Numbered from the stretch's first letter, positions 8,937-18,070 are shown. The stretch is DNA of 64,000 bases from Cryomorpha sp963836915 (GCA_963836915.1 CAWILH010000002.1:3286001-3350000), one strand, 5' to 3'. The notes: generated from the sequence alone by a model not told the origin. Numbers and translations are program-made.

Positions 8937-9510
8937 CTTCTTTATGGCCAACATCAGTAACCCCACCAGATACTATAAACTTCATTACCTCGGCAGTAAG
9001 TGCTGGTACTGGAGTTACATTTTCCTTGGGTACGATGTATAGATTTCCCGAAAAATTATAGCTGTGTGGGAGATACACCGCTATTTTCCCTTCGGGAATA
9101 CCAAGGTTGGATAAATCTTCATTGGTCACAAACCCGAGCTTTTCAATATCGCTGCTCCGGCTTAATTTTACCAAAACGGGGCGTGAGAAACTCTTTTTTT
9201 GACCTACAAAGGCAGAGAGCAAATCCGTGATGGCCGTGTAAATGGTCTTGATAAGGGGGGCTCTGTCAAGCAGTGAGTTTGCCCTGCGGCGAATGGGTTG
9301 GGTAATGAATGACGAACCTAGAAAACCCAATAAGGTAATGACTGCCAATAGAATAATGATCCCCAGCCCCGGAATCGCAGTGGGTATGATGTCGTCTAAA
9401 AATTTAAACAGTCCGTAGACCACATAAATGATCAATGTGATGGGAACCACCAACAATAAACCACTGAAGAAATAATTGAGTATTCTTCGGTACGTATTTT
9501 TCTTTTCCAT
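8914..9510 (-). CDS. DUF502 family membrane protein
   Basis: 198 residues with two transmembrane helices near the N-terminus (about 10-35 and 45-70, LVVPITLIIYVVYG and GLGIIILLAVITLLGFLGS) followed by a soluble C-terminal domain containing PLIKTIYTAITDLLSAF and VYLPHSYNFSGNLYIVP, the DUF502 signatures. Function unknown in the literature I know. It overlaps the transporter gene downstream and lies 13 bp from the YjbR-like gene upstream, so these minus-strand genes probably form one transcript. Confidence 0.9.
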   Translation of the reverse strand: MEKKNTYRRILNYFFSGLLLVVPITLIIYVVYGLFKFLDDIIPTAIPGLGIIILLAVITLLGFLGSSFITQPIRRRANSLLDRAPLIKTIYTAITDLLSAFVGQKKSFSRPVLVKLSRSSDIEKLGFVTNEDLSNLGIPEGKIAVYLPHSYNFSGNLYIVPKENVTPVPALTAEVMKFIVSGGVTDVGHKEDEEVTVY

Positions 9511-9523
9511 ATTGGCCGCAAAT

Positions 9524-9883
9524 TTACTCCATTTCCGTCAGTTCTTGCTGTAGTTTTTTGGTAAGGCTTGACACTACCAGTTCATAGGAATGATCTACTA
9601 ATTCTTTGATCAGTGTATCGGTAAGGATACCATCGCAGCGCACACTGTTCCAATGCGTTTTATTCATGTGCCAAGCTCCTTCGATATCATGCGGGTATTG
9701 CTGGCGAAGCTCTACCGCCCTTTCTGGGTCACATTTAGCTGAAAATCCTGTGAAATTTTCAACCCGCGCCAAAACAAACATTTTATTCATGACCTTAAAT
9801 ACAAGTGCGTTATCATCAAAAGGAAAAGATTCGGTGGTTCCTTTTTTAGAAATGCAATACAGTCGAAAGCTTTCAATATCCAT
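9524..9883 (-). CDS. MmcQ/YjbR family protein
   Basis: 119 residues, the usual length. It starts MDIESFRLYCISKKGTTESF with the family's conserved PFDDNALVFKVMNKMFVL and ends with a helix that follows ELVVSSLTKKL. The fold is CyaY-like and is often described as DNA-binding, but the biological role is not established. The ATG overlaps the stop of the upstream cyclase gene by one base (TAATG), so the two are translationally coupled. Confidence 0.9.
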   Translation of the reverse strand: MDIESFRLYCISKKGTTESFPFDDNALVFKVMNKMFVLARVENFTGFSAKCDPERAVELRQQYPHDIEGAWHMNKTHWNSVRCDGILTDTLIKELVDHSYELVVSSLTKKLQQELTEME

Positions 9884-10653
9884 TAGTTGAGTGTTTTATA
9901 AAGAATGGGTTTGCTGGGGCTTGCATCGTTTTCTAGTGGAGCGATCTGTAAATCGAGCAAATATCGACCGTCTTTGATATGATCTTGCACGTAGATCATT
10001 TCAGTAATCGTGCATTGGTAATCATCTTTTCTGCCGCCATGCCAATATGCACGATGCGCCAATAGCTTTCCGCCATCTTCTTCCCGGTCTACTGAAGGCA
10101 GGTCTACCAGTAAATGTTTGACACCTACTTCACGCAGAAGGGTAAGCCCGCCTGGTTCAAAATAGGGCGGGTTGGTATTCGAGTAATTTTGTGAAAGCTT
10201 GGTGTTAGAATTAGGCAGTGTTCTAATTATCAATGCTTCATCCTGAAAATCAAGGATCGCATCTGCCAGTTGACGCTTGCTGATGACGTGATCTCCAGAT
10301 TGTTTGAATGCTTCTTCCAAACCGCGGTAAGGCTTGGGCGCGACGGTAATGAGCTGAGCCATAAAAAGGCTCTGCGACAAGGTTTTATTGATGGAAATTA
10401 TTTTTTCATCAATATGTCCTACCGTCTCGGTGTGGGTGCCATGGCCGTGTGGGTTGAAGTATACCTTTCTAAAATTGACATTGCCACCGAGCTCCACACT
10501 CCCCTTGAACCGATCTGTCATTACGGGCTCTATGCGCATCGGATCTACGTACCAAGCCCGAGGCCCATCGGGGCTAAGCGGTATGGAGATGTCCATGGGT
10601 TTGGAGAAGTCAACAGTGACTTTGCCCATGGCAGTTTCTATTATAGCCTTCAT
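9883..10653 (-). CDS. Cyclase-family metal-dependent hydrolase (kynurenine-formamidase-like)
   Basis: 256 residues with the PF04199-type metal site HGHGTHTETVGHI (about residues 71-83), although the canonical HxGTHxDxPxH has Glu-Thr-Val in place of Asp-x-Pro. It also has PNSNTKLSQNYSNTNPPYF and a second His-rich stretch near HRAYWHGG. Bacterial kynurenine formamidase (KynB) belongs here, but so do isatin hydrolase and others; I do not assign KynB. The presence elsewhere in the window of an aminomuconate-semialdehyde-dehydrogenase-like and an aminomuconate-deaminase-like gene makes a tryptophan-catabolic role possible. The following 273 bp to the next gene hold nothing I recognise. Confidence 0.82.
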   Translation of the reverse strand: MKAIIETAMGKVTVDFSKPMDISIPLSPDGPRAWYVDPMRIEPVMTDRFKGSVELGGNVNFRKVYFNPHGHGTHTETVGHIDEKIISINKTLSQSLFMAQLITVAPKPYRGLEEAFKQSGDHVISKRQLADAILDFQDEALIIRTLPNSNTKLSQNYSNTNPPYFEPGGLTLLREVGVKHLLVDLPSVDREEDGGKLLAHRAYWHGGRKDDYQCTITEMIYVQDHIKDGRYLLDLQIAPLENDASPSKPILYKTLN

Positions 10654-10926
10654 GGGCTAAATGTATAGTTTTGGTTGAAATGGTGGGATCCTGACCGCCA
10701 GACTACAGAGCGATGCCAATCCGTGCTCTTCGCTAGCTTGTTGTTCAGGTCGATCGGTAGGTGGTAGGGCTGGAGCCAAAATTGCCCATGGTCGGAACTT
10801 CTTCTACATGCCGTATTTCTCATGCACGCTGAAATCACCCGCAAGCTGTATTGTCTGGTAGCAATGTCTGAATCCTATTATTTCGCATGATAATTGACAT
10901 TGTGCTAAAAAATAAAACCCTAAAAA

Positions 10927-11196
10927 ATGGACGCAACAAAGTCGGAGTTTGAACTCATTAAAGAATACATCGATCGCGAGGAGCACTTCGCGTATTCAAT
11001 CCATAAGCATGATAGTCTCTACGATGTGCTGAAAGATGGCAAGAATCTACGCGAAACCAGATTGGATGCCCACCGTGCCGCCGGGCAAGAAGTAAGAAAG
11101 GAGCATCCGTCCAATCAGGCACCTACCGATGAGATGATTGCGAAGGGCGATATTCTCATTTGGGATTTGAAAGAAGAATACGAGCGGCAGAAATAG
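10927..11196 (+). CDS. Hypothetical 89-residue hydrophilic protein
   Basis: I do not recognise this protein. It is charged, predicted mostly helical, has no signal, membrane segment or cysteine, and contains FELIKEYIDREEHFAYSIHK near the start. Its ATG follows an A-rich stretch, as is common for starts in this window. It stands alone between the cyclase operon and the tRNA. Codon use looks like the neighbours, which supports a real gene. Confidence 0.6.
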   Translation: MDATKSEFELIKEYIDREEHFAYSIHKHDSLYDVLKDGKNLRETRLDAHRAAGQEVRKEHPSNQAPTDEMIAKGDILIWDLKEEYERQK

Positions 11197-11203
11197 GTGC
11201 TCA

Positions 11204-11233
11204 GCAGGCAACAAGCAGGCAACAAGCAGGCAA
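11204..11233. repeat. Short tandem repeat, 11-bp unit
   Basis: About 2.7 perfect copies of GCAGGCAACAA directly after the stop of the preceding small ORF. Simple-sequence repeat; no function inferred. Confidence 0.8.
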
Positions 11234-11290
11234 AGAGATGAGTGCAGGGCGATCGATTTATTTTCCTGAAAGGGAGAGTTCCCGCATTAG

Positions 11291-11320
11291 AAAAGGCTGA
11301 CCGGTACCGGTCAGCCTTTT
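11291..11320. terminator. Perfect 30-bp palindromic terminator
   Basis: AAAAGGCTGACCGGT followed immediately by its exact reverse complement, bounded by A4 and T4. It lies 6 bp past the tRNA 3' end and can act on the minus strand for the tRNA and on the plus strand for the preceding small ORF. Confidence 0.85.
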
Positions 11321-11326
11321 AAGTAG

Positions 11327-11400
11327 TGGGCCCAGAAGGACTTGAACCTTCGACCTTCAGATTATGAGTCTGCTGCTCTAACCACCTGAGCTATGGGCCC
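11327..11400 (-). tRNA. tRNA with CAU anticodon (elongator Met, or Ile2 if lysidine-modified)
   Basis: 74 nt clover-leaf on the minus strand: acceptor GGGCCCA/TGGGCCC, D-arm GCTC...GAGC, anticodon loop CTCATAA flanked by CAGA/TCTG, T-arm with GGTTCAAGTCC, discriminator A, CCA not encoded. G1-C72 pairing excludes initiator tRNA. Met and Ile2 isoacceptors cannot be told apart with confidence by eye. Confidence 0.93.
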
Positions 11401-11570
11401 CAAATTTTGGAATGCAAAGCTAATGCAAGTTGCCAACCTGTGCAAGCAAATCTCAAGATCATCTTTTAAACCTGTAGCATTCAGATTTTAGATGAAATAT
11501 GAACATTTAAATTTTACAAAACTGTGGTGCTTATCGTCCAGTTTCAATTAGTTCCCTTTAGCTTTACCGC

Positions 11571-12458
11571 ATGAATGTGGTAGATGAAGATATGGTAGCC
11601 CAGTGGGTAAAGTCTTTGACAGACTTTACCGGAGAAGGGGTAGAGATTCAAAATCTAGGCATCATAGGTGGCGGAAGTATAAACGATGCGCGAAGGGTAG
11701 ACACGAGCCACGGTACCTTCTTTGCCAAAATAAATGATGCAGAAGCCTTTCCGGCAATGTTCGAAGCTGAAGTGCACGGCCTGACGTTTCTTGCGGAGCA
11801 CAGTAATTTTGAAATCCCGAAACCTGTGGGGCATGGCGAGACTAGTGGCAGCCAATGGATTCTGATGCAATTCGTAGACCGCGCTTCTCCAGCGGCCGAT
11901 TATTGGGAAAATTTTGGAAAAGGTCTGGCCGAGCTGCATAAAAAGACCAACGTTAAATTTGGACTGGATCGGGAAAATTATCTGGGCAATCTTCAGCAGA
12001 AGAACGGCTATATGGATACTTGGGCCGGTTTTTTTGCGGAGCACCGCATAGCCCCGCAACTCAAAATGGCGCGTGACCAGAACTACGCGAGCACCGAGAT
12101 GGTGCGATTACTCGAAAAATTAATGGGTAGAGTAGACCGTTATTTTCCGGTAGAGCCGCCGGCAGCCATTCATGGTGACCTTTGGACGGGCAATTTTTGT
12201 ACGAACCATAAGGGTGAAGCGACCATCTTTGATCCTTCAGCGCATTATGGCCACCGCGAGATGGATATAGCCATGAGCAAGTTGTTCGGCGGTTTCGACG
12301 AGCGCTTCTACGAAGCTTATAATGCACATTATCCACTTGAAAAAGACTGGGAAACGCGATTACCGATCGCAAATTTATATCCACTATTGGCACACCTAAA
12401 TATTTTTGGGGAAACCTACGCATCACAGATCATGAATATTTTGCGCAAGAATTTATAG
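11571..12458 (+). CDS. Fructosamine kinase family protein
   Basis: 295 residues of the fructosamine/ketosamine-3-kinase family, which phosphorylates sugars attached to protein amines so that they fall off (deglycation). The kinase-like fold shows GGGSINDARRV near the N-terminus, KINDAE (ATP lysine), the catalytic AIHGDLWTGNF and the metal-binding IFDPSAHYGHREMDIAM. Bacterial homologues such as YniA begin about where Met8 (11592) lies, and a -7-like TAGCTTTA at 11559-11566 is too close for the 11571 start, so 11592 may be the true start. It converges with pdeM across a 21-bp gap. Confidence 0.93.
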   Translation: MNVVDEDMVAQWVKSLTDFTGEGVEIQNLGIIGGGSINDARRVDTSHGTFFAKINDAEAFPAMFEAEVHGLTFLAEHSNFEIPKPVGHGETSGSQWILMQFVDRASPAADYWENFGKGLAELHKKTNVKFGLDRENYLGNLQQKNGYMDTWAGFFAEHRIAPQLKMARDQNYASTEMVRLLEKLMGRVDRYFPVEPPAAIHGDLWTGNFCTNHKGEATIFDPSAHYGHREMDIAMSKLFGGFDERFYEAYNAHYPLEKDWETRLPIANLYPLLAHLNIFGETYASQIMNILRKNL

Positions 12459-12479
12459 TGTAGGCGGTGGGTCATCCAC

Positions 12480-13112
12480 TCAACTTACATCTGCTACCAA
12501 TTCTCCTTTCACCACAAATACCTGATCCCCTTTTTTTGGGCTTATTTTATAAAGCCCTGTGAAATCGCCAAAGGAAGGAAGTATACCCCTATCGGCTCCA
12601 AAGTAAAAACATGGAAGTGTGAGTGCCTGCCTTCCATAGCCGCGTAAGCGCACTCCTGGGTGTATATGGCCATGAATATTATATAGCGTCGTCTCGACTT
12701 GATCATGACTAAAATGGAAGGGTGGCATTACCAGCTCTTCAAGTACTTTAATACCAGCTTTCTGAAACACCTTCGACGGGATAATATCGTGGTTTCCGAG
12801 TACCAGCGTAATGTGAAGCTGGGTGTATTGGGCAATGAAATCTTCAAATTCGTCCCACTCTGCATTCAGACTGCTGTGAAATAGATCACCCAGAATAAGA
12901 AGGTGCGCTACGTCAGGATCAAGTAATAGACCTGCGAGTCGCCAAAGGTTATTCTGACCTGCCATGCGCGGCACAGCGAGCCCATTTTTACGAAAGTGGC
13001 CTACCTTCCCGATGTGAAGATCGGCTATGAGCAACGTTTTTTTCGATGGCCAGTACAGCGCTTTTTGCGCAAGGAGATGAAATGCTTCACCGCATATTTG
13101 GGTCTCAACCAT
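12480..13112 (-). CDS. pdeM: Ligase-associated DNA damage response endonuclease PdeM
   Basis: 210-residue calcineurin-type metallophosphoesterase. Metal motifs are ADLHIGK (about 30-36), GDLFHS (about 75), GNHD (about 107) and GHIHPGVRLRG (about 147-158). The family name comes from conserved linkage with an Lhr-type helicase, an MBL-fold exonuclease and an ATP-dependent DNA ligase. Here its ATG overlaps the stop of the Lhr-type helicase by one base, so the pair is co-translated. The exonuclease and ligase genes are absent from this locus. Confidence 0.92.
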   Translation of the reverse strand: MVETQICGEAFHLLAQKALYWPSKKTLLIADLHIGKVGHFRKNGLAVPRMAGQNNLWRLAGLLLDPDVAHLLILGDLFHSSLNAEWDEFEDFIAQYTQLHITLVLGNHDIIPSKVFQKAGIKVLEELVMPPFHFSHDQVETTLYNIHGHIHPGVRLRGYGRQALTLPCFYFGADRGILPSFGDFTGLYKISPKKGDQVFVVKGELVADVS

Positions 13113-15556
13113 CAGGCTTTTTCAAATTGAAGGGTCATTTTCTTGATTCGATCTTCGAGCTTTTCAGTGCTCATGCGCTCCCGCAATCGATCTACCAAAA
13201 TAGGAAAGGCAAAGGGCGTAGGCCGGTCGGGGTAAGTAAGCCTGATCTCTTGTGAATTGATCCTGCTCAGCGCTTGCCGCAGCCGCCATTCTTCTACTTG
13301 AAATTCCATGACTTCACTGAAGGCCTGCTTGTACAGCAAGTTTTCACTTTCATAATCTTTGAAAACATCAAAGAACAATCCGCTCGACGATTGAAGGTGT
13401 TTTTCCTTTTGATACTTACCGGGGAAACCCTTAAAGACAAGTCCTGCGATGCTGGCAATATCCCGAAACCTACGGCGTGCCATTTCGTTTTTGTTGAGGC
13501 TGGCCTGTATATCGGCAGTGAGATGATCAGTGCTGAAAATTGATGAGTCGATGCCATCTTCTATCGGGATGTCTTGATCTGAAAGGAGCTCAAAACCATA
13601 ATCGTTAAAGGCAATGCTGAATGAGAAGGGTCTGAATTGGGTAAGCCTATAGGCCAATATGGAAGAGATGCCTTCATGTACGAACCTGCCTTCAAACGGA
13701 TAGACAAAGATGTGATGGCCTTCTCTCGTTTGCAGCTTTTCAATGAGCAGTTCGCTCTTTTTTGGGATCAGGGAGAGCGTTTGCTGCGTGTCTAAAATCG
13801 GTTTTACAGCCACCGATTCGATTGACGTACTTCGATTATGCGCTATTGCATCAATCTCGTTTCTGAGATTCTCGGAGAGCATTGCGCTAAGCGGCATCCT
13901 GCCCCCTTGCCAAGAAGGTACGATGCCTTTTTTCTTTCGGCTTATTTTTACTTGTACCACCATATCTTTCACGCGTACCAGATCCAGTGGCCTTCCGGCA
14001 AACCAGAACGTATCGCCAGGACTGAGCCGAGATATGAACCACTCTTCAATGGCGCCAAGGTAGCCACCCGTTACGAACCGCACCTTCAGCATGCTATCGC
14101 TCACTATGGCGCCAATAGATAGACGGTGGCGCATGGCGGTGCGCCTGTCCTCTACGGTATACCGCCCATCGGCGCCGATGCTTACTTTATGGTATTCTTC
14201 GTAGGCATCGAGCGCCGTGCCGCCCTGTGTAATAAACTGTAGCGCCCATAGCCACTCTTCTTCTGAGATAGAATGAAATGAAAAGGTACGTGCTACTTCC
14301 GTAAATATCTCTTCCGGTCTAAACCCTTCTCCCACCGCGAGGGTAATAAGGTATTGCACCAGCACGTCGAAGCTGCGTATGTAAGGTGTCCGCACTTCAA
14401 TATCATTTCTCTTGATGGCTTCTCGCAGCGCCGCACATTCCAACAGTTGCAGCGCATTGGTGGGCAAGAAGTGGATGGTACTGGCTTGCCCTGGGCGGTG
14501 GCCACTGCGGCCGGCGCGCTGCACGAAGCGCGCCACCCCTTTGGGACTTCCCACCTGCACGATGGTCTCTACCGGCCTGAAGTCTACCCCGAGATCTAGG
14601 CTGCTGGTACATACCACACATTTTAATTTGCCTTCGTGAAGGGCGGTCTCTACCCAGTCTCGCAGCTCGCGGCTTATGGAGCCGTGGTGCATCGCGATCT
14701 GTCCGGCCAGCGAAGGCTCTACCATGAGCAGGTGTTGATACCACAGTTCGCACTGTGCCCGGGTATTGGTGAAAAGGAGCGTAGACCGGCTGGCTTCCAA
14801 AATGGGAAGTAGCTTATCGGTAAGTTTTACGCCCAGATGCCCTGCCCAGGGGTAGTTATCTATTTCGGAGGGGATGATAGGCTTGATGAGAATCTTTTTC
14901 TTGATCTTGGCCTTCACGAATACGCCATTGCCTGCATCGCTACCCAGCAATACCTGCATGGCTTCATCCATATTTCCAATGGTGGCCGATATGCCCCATA
15001 CTTGTAATTTTACCAAATGCTTGAGCCTGCTCAGTGCGAGCTCCAGCAATACCGCTCTCTTGGAGCCCATCAGTTCGTGCCATTCATCGGCCACTATAAA
15101 TTTGAGCGTGGCGAAGTATTCATTGCTTTTCTTGGTACTCAGCAATAGGTGAAGGCTCTCGGGTGTGGTGATCAACACTTCGGGTGGTTTCTTGCGCTGC
15201 GCCTGTCGCTCTGACGTCTTGGTGTCTCCAGTCCGTATCGCTATTTTCCAGTTCAGCTCATTATCTACACAGTATTTTTCGCACGCCGATTTGATATCTC
15301 TGCTCAGCGCCCTGATCGGGGTGATCCAGATGATCTGTATCCCTTTTTTTTCAGGGTTCTTTGCGTTCAGCTCTATACATCGCAGCGCGGCGCCGATAAA
15401 CAAGGCGTAGGTCTTACCGCTGCCGGTAGGGGCGTTTAAGATTCCAGATTTGCCTTGAAGGCAACGCTCCCAAGTCTCTAGCTGAAACGGGAAGGGCTGC
15501 CAATTTATTTTTTTAAACCAGTTAAGGGCTCCTTCGATACGTTGACTTTTACTCAA
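13112..15556 (-). CDS. Ligase-associated DNA damage response DEXH-box helicase (Lhr family)
   Basis: 814-residue superfamily 2 helicase. Visible motifs are NAPTGSGKTYALFIGAAL (Walker A, about 38-55), VADEWHEL (DExH box), SATIGN, QRAGRSGHRPGQ (motif VI) and a long C-terminal Lhr/DEAD-associated region. Lhr helicases translocate on single-stranded DNA and act in repair. It heads the operon with pdeM and lies 3 bp from an aldo/keto reductase gene upstream. Length and domain order are as in the Lhr-C-like ligase-associated class. Confidence 0.93.
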   Translation of the reverse strand: MSKSQRIEGALNWFKKINWQPFPFQLETWERCLQGKSGILNAPTGSGKTYALFIGAALRCIELNAKNPEKKGIQIIWITPIRALSRDIKSACEKYCVDNELNWKIAIRTGDTKTSERQAQRKKPPEVLITTPESLHLLLSTKKSNEYFATLKFIVADEWHELMGSKRAVLLELALSRLKHLVKLQVWGISATIGNMDEAMQVLLGSDAGNGVFVKAKIKKKILIKPIIPSEIDNYPWAGHLGVKLTDKLLPILEASRSTLLFTNTRAQCELWYQHLLMVEPSLAGQIAMHHGSISRELRDWVETALHEGKLKCVVCTSSLDLGVDFRPVETIVQVGSPKGVARFVQRAGRSGHRPGQASTIHFLPTNALQLLECAALREAIKRNDIEVRTPYIRSFDVLVQYLITLAVGEGFRPEEIFTEVARTFSFHSISEEEWLWALQFITQGGTALDAYEEYHKVSIGADGRYTVEDRRTAMRHRLSIGAIVSDSMLKVRFVTGGYLGAIEEWFISRLSPGDTFWFAGRPLDLVRVKDMVVQVKISRKKKGIVPSWQGGRMPLSAMLSENLRNEIDAIAHNRSTSIESVAVKPILDTQQTLSLIPKKSELLIEKLQTREGHHIFVYPFEGRFVHEGISSILAYRLTQFRPFSFSIAFNDYGFELLSDQDIPIEDGIDSSIFSTDHLTADIQASLNKNEMARRRFRDIASIAGLVFKGFPGKYQKEKHLQSSSGLFFDVFKDYESENLLYKQAFSEVMEFQVEEWRLRQALSRINSQEIRLTYPDRPTPFAFPILVDRLRERMSTEKLEDRIKKMTLQFEKA

Positions 15557-15559
15557 AAT

Positions 15560-16543
15560 TTAGAATGCCGGATGTTTTGGTTTATTGTCGAGGATGGATT
15601 CGATCCGAGCCATGATCTCATCAGTGAGCAAACCCACTTTTTCAGATGCCTTCAGGTTTTCTTCTAGTTGGCTTGTCTTACTGGCGCCAAGAATAGCCGT
15701 GCTCACATTTGGATTTTTCAAGCACCAAGCTACCGCCATCTGTGGCATTGAAAGGTCAAGGTCTCCGGCTATTTCGGCCAATTTTCTAGTTTTGTCAAGC
15801 GTCTCGTCTACCAAGAGCTTGCTCGAAATATTCTTTAGCTCGGCACGCTTCAACCTGGTTTCGCCTTCCTTTCCGTTATTATATTTTCCCGTAAGGACTC
15901 CCGAAGCCAGCGGACTCCAAATGGTGGTCCCGAGACCAACGGTCTTATAAATCTGGCTGAATTCTACTTCCACCTTTTCGCGCACCAGCATATTATACTG
16001 CGGCTGCTCCATGGAGGGGGCTATTAGGTTATGCCGCGCCGCCACCATGTGGGCTTCCATAATCTCCTGTGCACTCCATTCGCTTGTGCCCCAATATAAT
16101 ACCTTCCCTTGTGTGATCAGGTTATGCATCGCCCAAACAGTTTCTTCGATGGGAGTCTCTTTATCGGGTCGGTGGCAAAAGTAAAGGTCTAGGTAATCTA
16201 CTTTAAGGCGTTTCAGGGCTTGGTGGCAGGCCTCGGTCACGTGCTTTCTGTTCAGCCCTTTTTGCGTGGGTACTTTCGCACCAGCCCCAAAATATACCTT
16301 GCTTGAAAGAATGAAGCTATCGCGCGACCAGCCCATTTTTTGTAAAATGCCGCCCATTACTTCTTCCGATTTACCATCGGCGTAGATTTCGGCATTGTCA
16401 AAGAAATTGACCCCTCCATCATATGCCATTTTCATTAACTCTTCTGAGGTATTGTTTTCTATTTGGTTGCCAAAAGTGATCCAAGATCCAAAGGATAATT
16501 CGCTCACTTTCAATCCTGATTTTCCCAATCTCCTATATTCCAT
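15560..16543 (-). CDS. Aldo/keto reductase (potassium-channel beta-subunit-like subfamily)
   Basis: 327 residues, NADPH-dependent TIM-barrel oxidoreductase. It opens MEYRRLGKSGLKVSELSFGSW and keeps the catalytic Asp/Tyr in FFDNAEIYADGKSEE, Lys in LSSKVYF and His in YLDLYFCHRPD. The C-terminal AILGASKTSQLEENLKA is the NADP-binding signature. Similarity is to YghZ/Kv-beta-like reductases acting on small aldehydes such as methylglyoxal; the substrate is unknown. It ends 3 bp before the helicase gene starts, so it may be the first gene of that operon. Confidence 0.93.
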   Translation of the reverse strand: MEYRRLGKSGLKVSELSFGSWITFGNQIENNTSEELMKMAYDGGVNFFDNAEIYADGKSEEVMGGILQKMGWSRDSFILSSKVYFGAGAKVPTQKGLNRKHVTEACHQALKRLKVDYLDLYFCHRPDKETPIEETVWAMHNLITQGKVLYWGTSEWSAQEIMEAHMVAARHNLIAPSMEQPQYNMLVREKVEVEFSQIYKTVGLGTTIWSPLASGVLTGKYNNGKEGETRLKRAELKNISSKLLVDETLDKTRKLAEIAGDLDLSMPQMAVAWCLKNPNVSTAILGASKTSQLEENLKASEKVGLLTDEIMARIESILDNKPKHPAF

Positions 16544-16691
16544 TATTTTCGTTTTTGATTACAAAGGTAAACAGCTCGCGATAGCCGAGTGTTTTTGAAT
16601 TAGGTTTTCGGACTGGCAGTCCAATTCGGCAGCGCGTTTTTTCTCCCCTTGGTTTTAAAGAGTTACTTACCTTTATGCATTTCGATCTAAT

Positions 16692-17222
16692 TTGGGACTA
16701 TTTGATAAATCTAGTAATGGCAAGGAAGTGCTCACTGCGCGCGAGTTCGAGCAAGCCTTTGAGCTCTATTTTAAGAGCGTAAGAAATTTTCTCTATTACA
16801 AGACTTCTCAGTCGCAGCTCTCTGAAGATGTGGCGCAAGATGCCTTTGTAAAACTTTGGGAAACCCGCCAGAAAATCGATAAATCATCTATCAAAGCCTA
16901 TCTTTTTACAATAGCCAATAATCTGGCTATCAATCAGCTGAAGCGAGATCAATTAAAATTTAAGTTTTTGAACTTACAGACCAGCCGAAAAGATGGGATG
17001 ACTCCAGAATATCTTTTGGAAATGAAAGAGTTCGATCAAAAACTGCAAGATACGCTGGCCAAGGTGCCCGATGGAGCACGGGAGGTGTTTTTGATGAATC
17101 GTATAGATGGATTGAAATACCGAGAGATCGCGGAGATGCTCGGCTTGAGCATGAAGGCTGTAGAAAAGCGGATGTCACGTGCCTTGGCCATACTTAGGGA
17201 AGAGATAAATGGAAAATTTTAG
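16692..17222 (+). CDS. ECF-type RNA polymerase sigma factor
   Basis: 176 residues with sigma region 2 (about 20-90, LSEDVAQDAFVKLWETRQ and AYLFTIANNLAINQLKR) and sigma region 4 (about 115-170, VFLMNRIDGLKYREIAEMLGLSMKAVEKRMSRA). It belongs to the FecI-like Bacteroidota group regulated by FecR anti-sigma factors and outer-membrane TonB receptors. The FecR gene follows after 2 bp. The frame opens with a TTG at 16692; the ATG at 16675 is out of frame, so the start is uncertain by several residues. It likely directs transcription of this very locus. Confidence 0.92.
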   Translation: MGLFDKSSNGKEVLTAREFEQAFELYFKSVRNFLYYKTSQSQLSEDVAQDAFVKLWETRQKIDKSSIKAYLFTIANNLAINQLKRDQLKFKFLNLQTSRKDGMTPEYLLEMKEFDQKLQDTLAKVPDGAREVFLMNRIDGLKYREIAEMLGLSMKAVEKRMSRALAILREEINGKF

Positions 17223-17224
17223 TC

Positions 17225-18070
17225 ATGGGAACTAGTGAAGAGCAGCCGATAGAAGAAAGGATGGACGCCCATTTGGCAAGTCTCAGGCCGCCTTTTGACG
17301 AAAGTCGCACTATGGCGATAAAAGCCGATCTGATGGCAATGGCGAGAATGCCAGAGCCCGAAGCGGAAGTAAACCGTGTACGCTCCTACACTTGGGCGCA
17401 GCTTGCAGCCGGGCTTCTATTGCTCATTGCATTCCCTTATGTAGTATATCTGTTTGGGCAAAAAGAAGTGATAAACGCGGGTGCGGCCGAAGTGGTACAT
17501 CTCATGCCTTGCGGTAGCAAAGTGACCATCGCGCCAGGCAGCAGTTTGGAGTATAATGCGGCATCATGGTATTTCAAGCGCTCGGCGATGCTATCGGGCA
17601 GCAGCTATTTTGATGTGGTAGAAGGAGATCCATTTAAGTTGAAGTTTGGTCAAGGAGAGTTGGAAGTATTGGGTACTACCTTTTCGGTGTGGGATGGGCC
17701 ACGCTCGGCTATCGTGCATTGCGCGAGCGGGAAAGTGAAGGTGGTTTCTGAAAGAGGAGAACTACTACTGGTAAAAAACGAGCTGAGCTTGATAAAAAAC
17801 GGAGCCTTAGGTGCCAAGGAACTATTGGTGGCCCAAAGCCTGCGCCCACAGTTGACCCAGATCCTTAATTACGAAAACGTGCCACTCACCATGGTATGCC
17901 GCGAACTGGAAATGGCAATGGGGGTAATGATTGAGAATAAATTGCCAGCAGGCCTTAGGTATACCGGTCAAATAGATACCGCGGATCCCAATTTTGTTGA
18001 AGTACTTTGCAAGCCTTTTGGAGCCAAGTCAAAATGGTCATCTGAGCGCAGCGTCATTATTGAGAAGTGA
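17225..18070 (+). CDS. FecR-family anti-sigma factor
   Basis: 281 residues. The short cytoplasmic N-terminus is followed by one transmembrane helix (about 57-78, QLAAGLLLLIAFPYVVYLFG), a periplasmic FecR domain (LMPCGSKVTIAPGSSLEYN, SYFDVVEGDPFKLKF, ELEVLGTTFSVW) and a C-terminal DUF4974/STN-like domain (about 205-281). In the Fec paradigm it holds the sigma factor and receives a signal from the N-terminal STN domain of the partner TonB receptor, which here is the next gene, overlapping by 4 bp. The ligand is unknown. Confidence 0.92.
   Translation: MGTSEEQPIEERMDAHLASLRPPFDESRTMAIKADLMAMARMPEPEAEVNRVRSYTWAQLAAGLLLLIAFPYVVYLFGQKEVINAGAAEVVHLMPCGSKVTIAPGSSLEYNAASWYFKRSAMLSGSSYFDVVEGDPFKLKFGQGELEVLGTTFSVWDGPRSAIVHCASGKVKVVSERGELLLVKNELSLIKNGALGAKELLVAQSLRPQLTQILNYENVPLTMVCRELEMAMGVMIENKLPAGLRYTGQIDTADPNFVEVLCKPFGAKSKWSSERSVIIEK

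Noticed and set aside
9883..10653. Definite assignment as kynurenine formamidase KynB
   Set aside because: The family contains several activities and the metal motif is not fully canonical, so only a family-level call is made.
11327..11400. Initiator tRNA-fMet
   Set aside because: The acceptor begins with a G1-C72 pair, not the mismatch of initiator tRNAs.
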